The position numbers and the translations under genes were made by a program. A stretch of 64,000 bases of DNA from Streptomyces hygroscopicus (lineage in GTDB: Bacteria > Actinomycetota > Actinomycetes > Streptomycetales > Streptomycetaceae): contig NZ_LBMW01000017.1 in the NCBI RefSeq assembly GCF_026168105.1, positions 87,599 to 151,598 on the forward strand, read 5' to 3'. Every line of letters begins with the position of its first letter. The stretch's first letter is position 1. The notes beneath the pieces are model-generated. The model did no database searches. It saw only the letters and a list, made by a program, of their open reading frames with translations, and was not told the DNA's origin. This document shows positions 1-10,644 of the stretch, one piece after another.

Positions 1-148
1 CGTTGCGGCCGATCACCTTGCCGAGGTCGTCGGGGTGGACCCGGACCTCGAGCACCCGCCCGCGGCGCAGGTTGCGCGAGGCCACCTGCACATCGTCAGG
101 GTTGTCGACGATGCCCTTCACGAGGTGCTCGAGAGCCTCCTCGAGCAT
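1..148 (-). CDS. khpA: KhpA KH-domain RNA-binding protein (partial)
   Basis: The N-terminal 49 residues of a small KH-domain RNA-binding protein; the rest lies beyond the window start. The peptide begins MLEEALEHLVKGIVDNPDD and reaches the KH signature region VHPDDLGKVIGRN, which contains the GxxG-type loop (I-G-R-N) that contacts single-stranded RNA. Its ATG lies 2 bp after the rpsP stop, so the two are cotranscribed. In Gram-positive bacteria this gene follows rpsP and precedes rimM and trmD, which should be the next genes outside the window. The full protein is normally about 77-80 residues and works with the KhpB/Jag partner in RNA binding and cell elongation. Identity is secure from sequence and position. 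Confidence 0.93.
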   Translation of the reverse strand, partial: MLEEALEHLVKGIVDNPDDVQVASRNLRRGRVLEVRVHPDDLGKVIGRN

Positions 149-150
149 CC

Positions 151-570
151 TCAGGCCTCGGTCGCAGAGGACTCGGCAGCGGCCTCGTCCTTCTTCTCAG
201 CCTTCTTCTTCTGGGTGATCGCCTCACCCTTGCCCTCGTCGTCGCCGCCGAGGGCCTCGAACGACGGACGCGTGGCCTTGGGCTCGGCCACCAGCAGCGG
301 CGCCGGGGCGGGCTCGCCCTTGAACTTCTGCCAGTCGCCGGTCTTCTTCAGGATGGCGAGCACGGGCTCGGTCGGCTGGGCGCCGACGGAGAGCCAGTAC
401 GCCACGCGCTCGGCGTTGACCTCCATGACCGACGGGTTGTACGTCGGGTGGTACTTGCCGATCTCCTCGATCGCCCGGCCGTCACGGCGGGTGCGGGAGT
501 CTGCGACGACGATGCGGTAGTGAGGCGAACGGATCTTGCCCAGACGCTTCAGCTTGATCTTGACTGCCAC
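151..570 (-). CDS. rpsP: 30S ribosomal protein S16
   Basis: Structural protein of the small ribosomal subunit. The first ~85 residues are a complete S16 domain beginning MAVKIKLKRLGKIRSPHYRI, with the typical VVADSRTRRDGRAIEEIG segment. At 139 residues it is longer than the ~80-90 of most bacteria. The extra C-terminal part is low-complexity and rich in Ala, Glu and Lys, as in other actinobacterial S16 proteins. The start is GTG at 570. It heads a minus-strand transcript continuing into khpA 2 bp downstream. No strong promoter match was found in the 309-bp region upstream. Confidence 0.97.
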   Translation of the reverse strand: MAVKIKLKRLGKIRSPHYRIVVADSRTRRDGRAIEEIGKYHPTYNPSVMEVNAERVAYWLSVGAQPTEPVLAILKKTGDWQKFKGEPAPAPLLVAEPKATRPSFEALGGDDEGKGEAITQKKKAEKKDEAAAESSATEA

Positions 571-879
571 GGGAGTGGATTCTCCTGGATTTGACGTGGT
601 TGGGCACGGCGGGACGGCCGCGTGGGGTTGCGGTACCCGAGTGCCCGACGGACGCGTCAGCCGGAGGAGAGAGGGGTCCTGTGCGGCTGTCGAGTACAGC
701 TAGCCATTGTGCCACACCCTGCGGGCCGCCTCGGGCCGAGGGTACGTCCGGGCACGCCTGAGAGGCACCCGGCGCCGGGTCCCCCGGAGGCGTTGTCACG
801 CCTTCCCGACGCTCAGTGGGTGCCTGTCGTGCCGTGAGCCACGGCCACGCCGAGTACGGCTGCCACGAGCAGCCGTCGC
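571..879. other. rpsP upstream region with hairpin
   Basis: Gene-free stretch between the HExxH protein (stop at 880) and rpsP, both on the minus strand. It must carry the rpsP promoter, but I see no convincing -35/-10 pair. Positions 856-876 form an inverted repeat (ACGGCTGC, 5-nt loop, GCAGCCGT) just after the upstream gene's stop, a plausible terminator for it. Reading frames across this stretch have poor codon bias and no recognisable product. Confidence 0.5.
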
Positions 880-1476
880 TCAGCTTGCCGCCGCCCCGAC
901 CGGTTCCGGGATGCGGAACGGTTTGCCGCAGCCGCCGCACATGATCGGGGCCTGGGCCAGGACCGACGGGACGACGCGGACGTTGCGGCCGCAGTCGCAG
1001 ACCGCCTTGACGCGCACACCGCCCCCGGAGGAGCCGTGGCGGGCGGCCGGGCCGCGGAACGTACGCGCCGTGTCCGCGGCCGTGGCCGCCGTGTGCGCCT
1101 TCAGCGCGCGCTGGAGCCGCTCCATCGTCGGGCGGTAGCGCCGTTTCGCCTCGGGGTTGAGCGTGACCAGCGAGAAGCCGCTGCTCGGGTGCGGCTCCTC
1201 GGGGTGGTCCAGGCCCAGTTCCTCGGCGATCGAGAGGAATCTGCGGTTGTGATAGCGGCCGGCACGGGAGGTGTCGCGTACGCCGCGGGCGGCGGCGATG
1301 CCATGGACTGCCTCATGGAGCAGTCGCTCGAAGGAGAGTTCGTGTCCGCAGGCGGACGACGACTCGCCGATCAGGGATTCGGGCGCGGCAAGATCTGGCA
1401 GCTCGGGGTGGTGCCGTTGAATGTCGGCCCACGCCTGCGCCAGCTCTGCGGCGAGAACAGGTGGTGTCGTGCTCAC
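880..1476 (-). CDS. SprT-like putative zinc metalloprotease with zinc ribbon
   Basis: A 198-residue protein not known by name. Near residue 53 it has HEAVHG, an HExxH metallopeptidase-like motif, followed about 20 residues later by RYHNRRF, where SprT-like proteins supply a third ligand. The C-terminal third holds a zinc ribbon: CDCGRNVRV, then CGGCGKPFRI, with Cys pairs 20 residues apart. This is the SprT/WLM arrangement of metal site plus ribbon, but overall similarity to characterised SprT proteins is not obvious. No signal peptide, so cytoplasmic. The GTG start at 1476 is supported by the reading frame; the gene is monocistronic by spacing. Function beyond possible proteolysis or DNA/protein binding is unknown. 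Confidence 0.75.
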   Translation of the reverse strand: MSTTPPVLAAELAQAWADIQRHHPELPDLAAPESLIGESSSACGHELSFERLLHEAVHGIAAARGVRDTSRAGRYHNRRFLSIAEELGLDHPEEPHPSSGFSLVTLNPEAKRRYRPTMERLQRALKAHTAATAADTARTFRGPAARHGSSGGGVRVKAVCDCGRNVRVVPSVLAQAPIMCGGCGKPFRIPEPVGAAAS

Positions 1477-1637
1477 GTAATGACAACGAGCCTGAGGGCT
1501 CCTGTGTTCCTATTCCGGGCCATCCCAAATAATTTGCACGTACCCGTCAGTTGCCGCTGATGCGTCCTGACGAGGGCGCGTGCGCCGATCTGCGGAGAAG
1601 CTTCACAGCTCATACCAAGGTGGTGCGTAGCGACGCG

Positions 1638-1653
1638 TACGCCCCGGGGCGTA
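1638..1653. repeat. 16-bp perfect palindrome upstream of the HExxH gene
   Basis: TACGCCCCGGGGCGTA is self-complementary. It lies in the 260-bp gap between the proS stop (1737) and the HExxH protein start (1476), both minus strand. A related GGGGCGT half-site recurs at about 1671-1677. It could be a proS transcription stop or an operator for the downstream gene; the absence of a T-run argues weakly for an operator. Confidence 0.45.
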
Positions 1654-1736
1654 GAGAGAGTCCGCGCGCCGGGGCGTGCGTGGCCCACCGATACGCAAGA
1701 GATGTTTCGGTCGCGCTCGGCCGCTCTCCTCGTATC

Positions 1737-3152
1737 TCAATAAGCGCGCGCGACGACCGCGACGTTACCCGGTGTGTCGTCGGCGTCGGGGACCGACCCG
1801 TCCTCGGCGACCAGACACCGTACGGTCACCGCATGCTCGGCCAGCTTGGCCTCCCCGTCCTCACCGAGCACCGCCCATGGGATACGGGCCCAGCCGCCCG
1901 CGGCGGCCGCCTCGACTGCCTCCTCGACCGTGGCCACGTCCGCCGTACGGGACGCACGGCGCTCCCGCGACTGCTCGAGCAGCAGCGCCTGGTCCTCCTC
2001 GAGGATCCCGGGCAGCGCGCCGACCAGCGATTCGATCGCCACCGGCTCCTTGCCTCCCGGGATGCGGCGGGCCAGCATCGCCGTGCCGTTCTCCAGGTCA
2101 CGGGGCCCGATCTCGATGCGCACGGGCACGCCCTTGAGCTCCCAGTCGACGGCGCGCCGGCCGAAGGGGGTGTCGGTGCGGTCGTCCACCTGGACGCGGA
2201 TCCCGGCCGCCTTGAGCCGGTCGCCGACTTCGCGGACCTTGGCCAGAACCGCGTCATCGCCCTTGATCGCGAGGACGACGGCCTGGACCGGGGCGAGGTG
2301 CGGTGGCACCCGCAACCCGTCGTCGTCGCCATGGGACATGATCAGGCCACCCACCATGCGCGTGGACGAGCCCCAGGACGTCTGCCAGACGAACTCCTGC
2401 CTGCCCTCCTTCGACAGGTACTGCGTGTGGAACGCCTTGGCGAAGTTCTGGCCGAGTTCGTGGCTGGTGCCCATCTGGAGTGCCTTGCCATCGCCCATCA
2501 TCCCTTCGAGGGTGAGGGTGTTGACGGCTCCGGCGAAACGCTCGCTCGCCGTCTTGCGGCCGAGCACGACGTCGATGCCGAGGACGTTGACCATGAAGTC
2601 GGCGTACACCTCCTGGTGGATGTACGCGGCGTAGTCCCGGGCGTCCTCGTATGTGGCGTGGGCGGTGTGGCCCTCCTGCCACAGGAACTCGGTCGTGCGC
2701 AGGAACACACGCGGACGCATCTCCCAACGCACCACGTTGGCCCACTGGTTGATCAGCAGCGGCAGATCGCGGTAGCTCTGCACCCACTTGGAGAAGTAGT
2801 CGTTGATGATCGTCTCGGAGGTGGGACGCACGACGACGGGCTCCTCCAGGTCCTTGCCGCCGCCGTGCGTGACGACCGCGAGCTCGGGGGCGAAACCCTC
2901 GACGTGCTCGGCCTCCTTCGTCAGATACGACTGCGGGATGAACAGGGGGAAGTAGGCGTTCGAGGCGCCCGCGTCCTTGATGCGCGCGTCCATCTCCTGC
3001 TGCATCCGCTCCCACAGCGCATACCCGTACGGCCGGATCACCATGGTGCCGCGCACCGGCCCGTTGTCAGCCAGTTCGGCCTTGTTGATCAGGTCCTGGT
3101 ACCAGCGCGGGAAGTCGTCCGCCCGGGGCGTGAGAACGGGTGCCTTTGCCAT
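1737..3152 (-). CDS. proS: Prolyl-tRNA synthetase (archaeal/eukaryotic type)
   Basis: Class II aminoacyl-tRNA synthetase charging tRNA-Pro. The 471-residue product begins MAKAPVLTPRADDFPRWYQD. It has motif 2 around residues 130-165 (NVVRWEMRPRVFLRTTEFLW), the substrate loop QEGHTAHA, and a C-terminal anticodon-binding domain. It lacks the ~180-residue editing insertion of the long E. coli-type ProS, and it ends in Tyr (VVARAY) as archaeal/eukaryotic-type enzymes do. ATG at 3152 was chosen because upstream sequence in the same frame has no homology and lies under a divergent gene. Divergent from the methyltransferase at 3378. Confidence 0.96.
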   Translation of the reverse strand: MAKAPVLTPRADDFPRWYQDLINKAELADNGPVRGTMVIRPYGYALWERMQQEMDARIKDAGASNAYFPLFIPQSYLTKEAEHVEGFAPELAVVTHGGGKDLEEPVVVRPTSETIINDYFSKWVQSYRDLPLLINQWANVVRWEMRPRVFLRTTEFLWQEGHTAHATYEDARDYAAYIHQEVYADFMVNVLGIDVVLGRKTASERFAGAVNTLTLEGMMGDGKALQMGTSHELGQNFAKAFHTQYLSKEGRQEFVWQTSWGSSTRMVGGLIMSHGDDDGLRVPPHLAPVQAVVLAIKGDDAVLAKVREVGDRLKAAGIRVQVDDRTDTPFGRRAVDWELKGVPVRIEIGPRDLENGTAMLARRIPGGKEPVAIESLVGALPGILEEDQALLLEQSRERRASRTADVATVEEAVEAAAAGGWARIPWAVLGEDGEAKLAEHAVTVRCLVAEDGSVPDADDTPGNVAVVARAY

Positions 3153-3290
3153 GGCGTGATGGTACGGGGACACCGGTACGCACCGTGAATCCATGGTCAC
3201 CCAGGGGTGAGGTGCCGGGGCGCACGGACAGCGCACAAGGAGTGCCTCACACCCCCTGGACGCTTCGGCGGGCGCGGAGTTACCTGGCAT

Positions 3291-3333
3291 ACGGGGGCTA
3301 CGCGGAACAGAGCGCACTTCACGGGGGCTACGC
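3291..3333. repeat. Two direct copies of ACGGGGGCTACGC, 30 bp apart
   Basis: Identical 13-bp repeats at 3291-3303 and 3321-3333, 30 bp start to start, or about three helical turns. They lie in the 225-bp divergent region between proS and the methyltransferase gene, ending 44 bp before the ATG at 3378. The same-face spacing suggests a paired binding site or duplicated promoter element. I cannot name the factor. Confidence 0.55.
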
Positions 3334-3377
3334 AATCGAACACAGCTGCAACTCTCGGCGGATTGGGGCGCTTTCGA

Positions 3378-4238
3378 ATGACACCTACGCTCGCGCGGCA
3401 GCACCTCCCGCACGCGGGAGCGGCTCCGCGCGTGGACCGGCGTGCACGGGCGCGTGACTGGGCCGAGATACAGGAGCGGATGCTCGTACCGCTCTACGAG
3501 GCCGTCTACGAACGGCTCGACGTGGGCTGCGGGACACGGCTGCTGGGGCTGGGCTGCGGCGCGGGCCTCGCCCTGCTGTTGGCTGCCTCCCGGGGCGCCT
3601 CGGTCACCGGTGTCGACTCGGGCAGCCGGGAGCGGCTGGCCCTGGCGCGCGAGCGGCTGCTGCCCGCAACGCCGGGCACGCGCGCGCGTACGGGCCCCCG
3701 GATCGTGGACGGCTCCCCGCGGGACGCCGCACCCTCTCGTGGCGAGCCGGCGTACAACCTGCTGACCGCGTTCGAGCCGGTCGGATGCGCGGCCGGCGAC
3801 ACGGCGGTCCTCGCGCGACAGCTCATCGCCGCCACGCCGTTCGCCGAGCGCGGGGCGCTCGCGGTGCTCGCCGCGTGGGGTCCGCCGGAACGGTGCACCA
3901 CCTCCTCCGTGCTCCGCGTCGCCACCAAGCTGGCCGATCCCGAACAGGGGACCGGCAGTTGGCGCCCGGCGCGGCGCGACGACCTGGAGGAGACCGCACA
4001 GCGCTGCGGGCTCCGGCCGGACGGATCGGGGCGGGTCGCCTGCCCCTTCGGGTACGCCGACATGGACAGCGCGCTGCGAGGGATGCTGTCGACGGGGTTG
4101 TTCGACGCCGCGATCCGGGCCACGGACCAGGAGCAGGTCGACAAGGAACTGGCGGAGGCGCTGCACCCGCACCGGCGGCCGGACGGCACGGTGTGGATGC
4201 CGAACGTGTTCCGCTACCTGATCGCGCGCATCCCCTGA
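3378..4238 (+). CDS. SAM-dependent methyltransferase (class I)
   Basis: A 286-residue protein with the class I Rossmann methyltransferase layout. Motif I is at about residues 52-60 (LLGLGCGAGLAL) and the acidic residue that binds SAM ribose follows in GASVTGVDSGSRE. The C-terminal half carries a probable substrate-binding part with no clear family match. The ATG at 3378 was chosen over longer in-frame starts because purine-rich GGCGG/GGGG lies upstream and the N-terminus matches typical length. It is a single gene, divergent from proS and convergent with the FtsH paralogue. The substrate is unknown. Confidence 0.82.
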   Translation: MTPTLARQHLPHAGAAPRVDRRARARDWAEIQERMLVPLYEAVYERLDVGCGTRLLGLGCGAGLALLLAASRGASVTGVDSGSRERLALARERLLPATPGTRARTGPRIVDGSPRDAAPSRGEPAYNLLTAFEPVGCAAGDTAVLARQLIAATPFAERGALAVLAAWGPPERCTTSSVLRVATKLADPEQGTGSWRPARRDDLEETAQRCGLRPDGSGRVACPFGYADMDSALRGMLSTGLFDAAIRATDQEQVDKELAEALHPHRRPDGTVWMPNVFRYLIARIP

Positions 4239-4312
4239 ACCATCCGGACCATCGCGTGGACCATGCGGAGCATCGCACGTGACCGGGGGGATCCCCGGAC
4301 CTCCCGGGGCGC

Positions 4313-6244
<1,932 letters not shown>

Positions 6245-6281
6245 ATATCGGACGGTACGGCACGAAGCGCACCCCGGCACG

Positions 6282-6319
6282 CGCTGAGGGCGCCCCTTCG
6301 AAGAGGAGCGCCCTCGGCG
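6282..6319 (-). terminator. ffh terminator hairpin
   Basis: Inverted repeat with 12-bp arms (6282-6293 and 6308-6319, one G-U pair) around a 14-nt loop that itself contains CTTCGAAG. It lies between the ffh stop (6405) and the downstream ftsH paralogue on the same strand, so it probably separates the two transcripts. No T-run, as usual in this GC-rich genome. Confidence 0.6.
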
Positions 6320-6404
6320 TCGTACAGGATCTTGCCCGAGCAGCCCTTAAGCGCGTCGCGTCAGATCATGAAGCGCGTCGCAACAACCCAGGAAGCGATT
6401 CGCG

Positions 6405-7952
6405 TCAGCCCATGAACTTCTTGAACTCGTCCGGCAGCTCGAACTCCTGACCGCTCTGCTGCGGCAGTCCGAAGGCGCCGCCGCCCTCGGCCGAGGCGGC
6501 GCGGCGCGCGGCGGCCTCCTGCTCCTGCTGCTTGCGCTTCATGGGGTTGCCGGAGCGCTGCTTGCCCTTGGCCTTCTTCGGCTGCTTCTTGCTGCGGCCG
6601 GGCCCGCCGCCCATGCCCGGGAGCCCCGGCATGCCGGGCATACCGCCCTGGGCCATGCGGGACATCATCTTGCGGGCGTCGAAGAACCGCTCGACCAGGT
6701 TCTTCACCGCGCTGACCTCGACACCGGATCCCTTGGCGATACGGGCGCGCCGGGAGCCGTTGATGATCGTCGGGTCCTGGCGCTCACCCGGGGTCATCGA
6801 CTTGATGATCGCGGCCGTGCGGTCGACGTCCCGCTCGTCGATGTTGTTGATCTGGTCCTTGATCTGGCCCATCCCCGGGAGCATGCCGAGCAGCTTGGAG
6901 ATCGACCCCATCTTCCTGACCTGCTCCATCTGGGCCAGGAAGTCGTCGAGGGTGAAGTCCTGGCCCTTCTTGGACGCCAGCTTGGAGGCCATCTTCTCGG
7001 CCTCGGCCTGGCTGAAGGTCTTCTCCGCCTGCTCGATCAGGGTGAGCAGGTCACCCATGTCGAGGATGCGGGAGGCCATCCGGTCCGGGTGGAAGGCGTC
7101 GAAGTCCTCGAGCTTCTCGCCGTTCGACGCGAACATGATCGGCTTGCCGGTGACGGAGGCGATCGACAGGGCCGCACCACCGCGGGCGTCACCGTCGAGC
7201 TTGGAGAGCACCACGCCGTCGAAGCCGACGCCGTCACGGAAGGCCTCCGCCGTGTTGACGGCGTCCTGACCGATCATCGCGTCGACGACGAAGAGGATCT
7301 CGTCCGGGCGGACGGCGTCGCGGATGTCCGCGGCCTGCTGCATCATCTCCTGGTCGATGCCGAGGCGGCCGGCGGTGTCCACGATCACGATGTCGTGGAC
7401 CTTGGTCCTCGCGTGCTCGACGGAGTCCCTGGCGACCTTGACCGGGTCGCCGACGCCATTGCCCGGCTCGGGCGCGAAGACGGCCACACCGGCGCGCTCG
7501 GCGACGACGCTCAGCTGGTTGACCGCGTTCGGACGCTGGAGGTCGGCGGCGACCAGGAGAGGGGAGTGGCCCTGCTCCTTGAGCCACTTGGCGAGCTTGC
7601 CGCCGAGGGTGGTCTTACCGGCACCCTGCAGACCCGCGAGCATGATCACCGTCGGGGGCTGCTTGGCGAACCGGAGGCGGCGGGTCTCGCCACCGAGGAT
7701 CGTGACCAGCTCCTCGTTGACGATCTTGAGGACCTGCTGGGCCGGGTTCAGCGCCTTGGAGACCTCGGCACCGAGGGCGCGCTCCTTGATGTTCTTGATG
7801 AAGATCCGGACGACCGGCAGGGCCACGTCGGCTTCGAGGAGCGCGACACGGATCTCGCGTGCGGTGGCGTCGATGTCCGCCTCGGAGAGCCTGCCTTTCC
7901 CGCGGAGGTTTTTAAAAGTCGCGCTGAGGCGGTCGGAGAGGGTATCGAACAC
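6405..7952 (-). CDS. ffh: Signal recognition particle GTPase Ffh (SRP54)
   Basis: Protein subunit of SRP, which binds signal sequences and 4.5S RNA and delivers ribosomes to FtsY at the membrane. The 515-residue product begins with the four-helix N domain (FDTLSDRLSATFKNLRGKG), then the G domain with GLQGAGKTT (G1), DTAGRLG (G3) and LSKLDGDARGG (G4 region). The C-terminal M domain is methionine-rich (KMMSRMAQGGMPGMPGLPGM) and followed by a basic tail. GTG at 7952 is the start; the N domain begins right there. Its receptor gene ftsY lies 8 kb away in the same window. Confidence 0.97.
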   Translation of the reverse strand: MFDTLSDRLSATFKNLRGKGRLSEADIDATAREIRVALLEADVALPVVRIFIKNIKERALGAEVSKALNPAQQVLKIVNEELVTILGGETRRLRFAKQPPTVIMLAGLQGAGKTTLGGKLAKWLKEQGHSPLLVAADLQRPNAVNQLSVVAERAGVAVFAPEPGNGVGDPVKVARDSVEHARTKVHDIVIVDTAGRLGIDQEMMQQAADIRDAVRPDEILFVVDAMIGQDAVNTAEAFRDGVGFDGVVLSKLDGDARGGAALSIASVTGKPIMFASNGEKLEDFDAFHPDRMASRILDMGDLLTLIEQAEKTFSQAEAEKMASKLASKKGQDFTLDDFLAQMEQVRKMGSISKLLGMLPGMGQIKDQINNIDERDVDRTAAIIKSMTPGERQDPTIINGSRRARIAKGSGVEVSAVKNLVERFFDARKMMSRMAQGGMPGMPGLPGMGGGPGRSKKQPKKAKGKQRSGNPMKRKQQEQEAAARRAASAEGGGAFGLPQQSGQEFELPDEFKKFMG

Positions 7953-8058
7953 GGCGGCGTCGGTCCTCGGGGTCGGGGTCGTTTCGGGCTGCCCTCCAGG
8001 GTATCCGGCCCGGCGAGCAAATCGTCCACGCCCGCTGGACACTGCGTGCGAGGACACA

Positions 8059-8076
8059 TCCCCGCGTCGGCGGGGA
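8059..8076 (-). terminator. Hairpin after glnD
   Basis: TCCCCGC and GCGGGGA (8059-8065 and 8070-8076) around a 4-nt loop, about 95 bp beyond the glnD stop on the minus strand and before ffh. Probable end of the amtB-glnK-glnD transcript, though it could also be part of the ffh leader. Confidence 0.4.
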
Positions 8077-8171
8077 GCACGTAGCACGCTCGGCGTGGAC
8101 GCGGGTCGACTCCGGACGACCCCCGAGGTGACGGGGATCACATCCGGAGAGCACATGGCATCACCACGAGG

Positions 8172-10619
8172 TCACGCCCGCAGCGCCTCCTCCAGCGTCT
8201 GCGCCACTGACGCCGCCTCCTCCCCCGACAAGGGCACGCCTGTGGCCGTGGTCACATAGAAGGCGTCCACGGCGTTGGACCCGAGGGTCGACACATGCGC
8301 GCTCCGCATCCGTACGCCCGACTTCTCCAGTGCCCGTCCGATCCGGAACAGCAGCCCCGGCGCGTCCTGGGCCCGTACCTCGATCACCGTGGCGTGCCGC
8401 GAGGCCGCCGGGGCGACCGTCACCCGGGGCGGGGGCGCCACCACGCCCCGGCGGCGGGGGTAGGCGGCGTCCCGCTCCGCCAGACGCGCCGCGATGTCCA
8501 GGGAGCCGTCCAGGGCCCGTACGAGGTCTGCGCGCAGCCGCGCGGCCTGGGGCAGCGAGCCGTACTCCGCGGCGACCCGCCAGTCGAGCAGCAGGACAGA
8601 GCCCTCGTGGACGCCGTCGGGCAGGTCCAGCGCCCGTAGCTCGGCCGTGCGGACGGTGAGGCGGTGCACGGCCAGCACGCCCGCCACCGCGGGCAGCACA
8701 CCGGGCTGGTCCGGTACGGCGATGAGCAGTTCCACGCCGAGGGGTTCCGGTGCACCGGACGGCTCCTCGGACGGGGGCTCGGTCTGCGCGCGCAGAGCCA
8801 GCACCGGGCCGCCCATGCGGAACGCCTCGACGGACAGCCGCTCCTGCTCGGCGGTGGGCGTCGCGGCCTCCGGTTCGGCGGGCTCGTCGCCGGCCAGCAG
8901 CGCCGCGACCCGCTTGACCAGATCGGTCACCAGCGCCCCCCGCCAGGAGGACCAGGCCGCGGGCCCGGTGGCCAGCGCGTCCGCCTCGGTCAGTGCGTGC
9001 AGGAGCTCCAGGGTGCTCTGCGAGCCGACGGCATCGGCGACCGAGCGCACGGTGGCCGGGTCCTCGAGATCACGCCGGGTCGCCGTCTCGACAAGCAGGA
9101 GATGGTGGCGGACGAGGGTGGCGAGGACGGCGACGTCGTCGCGGTCGAAGCCGATACGGGTCGCCACGTCCCGCGCGATGATCTCGCCCGCGACGGAGTG
9201 GTCACCGGGCCAGCCCTTGCCGATGTCGTGCAGCAGCGCGGCGACCAGGAGGAGGTCGGGGCGTCCGACACGGCGGGTCAGCTCGGATGCGCGTACGGCC
9301 GTCTCGATCAGATGCCGGTCCACGGTCCACAGATGCACGGCGTTGCGCTGCGGGCGGCAGCGCACACGCTCCCAGTCGGGCAGCAGGCGGGTGATCAGCC
9401 CCTCGGCCTCGAGCGCCTCCCACACCTCCACGGTCGGGCGCCCGGAGCCCAGCAGGGTCACGAGCTGTTCCCGCGCCTCGGCGGGCCAGGGCGTGGGCAG
9501 AGGGTGCACAGCGGTGGCCATGCGCCGTACGGCGTGCAGGGAGAGCGGGAGACCGGCCTGGGCGGCAGCGGCTGCGGCGCGCAGGGGGAGCACAGGGTCG
9601 CGCTCAGGGCGCGCGGCGCGCGCGAGCACCACTTCGCCGTCCTGTTCCACCACACCTTCCGCCAGCGGGGACCGCTCCGTGACCGGCTTGCCGCCGCCCA
9701 GCATGGCGCGCAGCCGCGGCCGCATCGCGCGCGAGCGCAGCACACGCCCCACCTCGCGCCAGGTGACATCGCTCGCGTACGCGATGAGGCGTGCCGCCTC
9801 GTACACCTGGCGCAGCAGCGTGTCGGCGTCCAGCAGCCCGAGTTCGGCGGCGACCTGGTCCTGCTCCTGCAACGCCAGCCGGTCGGTGGCGCGCCCGGTG
9901 GTCAGATGCAGCGCGTCCCGTACGTCCAGGAGCCTGCGCCGGGCGTCCGCCAGTCCCTCGCGCGGGGCGTCCGCCAGCCAGGACGCGGCCACCGCCCGCA
10001 GGGCCGTGGCGTCGCGCAGACCGCCGCGTGCCTCCTTGAGGTCGGGCTCGAGCAGGTACTGCAGCTCGCCCTGGCGCTCGGCCCGCTCGGCGCACAGCTC
10101 CTGCAGCTCGGGGAGGCGTTTGGGCGCCTGGTTGCGCCAGTCGGCCAGCACGGCCGTTCGCAGGCCCGCGGTCAGCCCGAGGTCACCCGCCAGGTGCCGG
10201 GCGTCCAGCAGGCCGAGCTGTGCCTTGAGATCCTCGGCGGCGGTCCTGCGGGCCTCCGCGGGGGTGCGCACGGAGTGGTCGAGGGCCAGGCCCAGGTCCC
10301 AGACGGGGTACCAGAGGCGGTCGGCGAGGGCGGCGACCGCCTTGCCGTCCCCGCCGTCGTGCAGCAGCACCAGATCGAGGTCGCTGCGCGGGGACAGCTC
10401 ACCGCGGCCGTACCCGCCGACGGCGACGAGGGAGACACCGTGCAGGCCCTCGGCGCCGGCGGCGAACAGCTCGGCGAGCCAGCCGTCCGTCAGTTCGGCC
10501 AGGGCCGCACGGCGCGGCGGCCCGGACTGCGCCCCCTCCGTGAGGAGGCGCAGCCGGGCCGCCGCGTAGCCGCTGGGTCCCGAGCCTTCTGCTTCCGTAC
10601 GTACGTCCGTACTCGTCAC
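8172..10619 (-). CDS. glnD: GlnD nucleotidyltransferase for PII protein
   Basis: Bifunctional enzyme modifying the PII protein GlnK; in Streptomyces the known activity is adenylylation rather than uridylylation. 815 residues. The N-terminal nucleotidyltransferase domain has GGYGRGELSPRSDLDL (G-X11-D-X-D); the central HD phosphohydrolase domain has LLHDIGKGWPGDHS; two C-terminal ACT domains sense glutamine (ELLIAVPDQPGVLPAVAGVL and EVRAQDAPGLLFRIGRAL). GTG at 10619 is preferred to ATG at 10640 because AGGAG sits 8 nt upstream. It is third in the amtB-glnK-glnD operon, 25 bp after glnK. Confidence 0.96.
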   Translation of the reverse strand: MTSTDVRTEAEGSGPSGYAAARLRLLTEGAQSGPPRRAALAELTDGWLAELFAAGAEGLHGVSLVAVGGYGRGELSPRSDLDLVLLHDGGDGKAVAALADRLWYPVWDLGLALDHSVRTPAEARRTAAEDLKAQLGLLDARHLAGDLGLTAGLRTAVLADWRNQAPKRLPELQELCAERAERQGELQYLLEPDLKEARGGLRDATALRAVAASWLADAPREGLADARRRLLDVRDALHLTTGRATDRLALQEQDQVAAELGLLDADTLLRQVYEAARLIAYASDVTWREVGRVLRSRAMRPRLRAMLGGGKPVTERSPLAEGVVEQDGEVVLARAARPERDPVLPLRAAAAAAQAGLPLSLHAVRRMATAVHPLPTPWPAEAREQLVTLLGSGRPTVEVWEALEAEGLITRLLPDWERVRCRPQRNAVHLWTVDRHLIETAVRASELTRRVGRPDLLLVAALLHDIGKGWPGDHSVAGEIIARDVATRIGFDRDDVAVLATLVRHHLLLVETATRRDLEDPATVRSVADAVGSQSTLELLHALTEADALATGPAAWSSWRGALVTDLVKRVAALLAGDEPAEPEAATPTAEQERLSVEAFRMGGPVLALRAQTEPPSEEPSGAPEPLGVELLIAVPDQPGVLPAVAGVLAVHRLTVRTAELRALDLPDGVHEGSVLLLDWRVAAEYGSLPQAARLRADLVRALDGSLDIAARLAERDAAYPRRRGVVAPPPRVTVAPAASRHATVIEVRAQDAPGLLFRIGRALEKSGVRMRSAHVSTLGSNAVDAFYVTTATGVPLSGEEAASVAQTLEEALRA

Positions 10620-10644
10620 CCAGCGACTCCTGTTCCTCAATGCC

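Noticed and set aside
661..720. Possible rpsP promoter with TAGCTG as -10
   Set aside because: No acceptable -35 at 16-19 bp; left as an unassigned upstream region.
1551..3188. Long open frame on the plus strand opposite proS
   Set aside because: It is a mirror of proS produced by GC-rich third positions; its peptide is Arg/His/Asp-rich with no recognisable domain, and proS is certain on the other strand.
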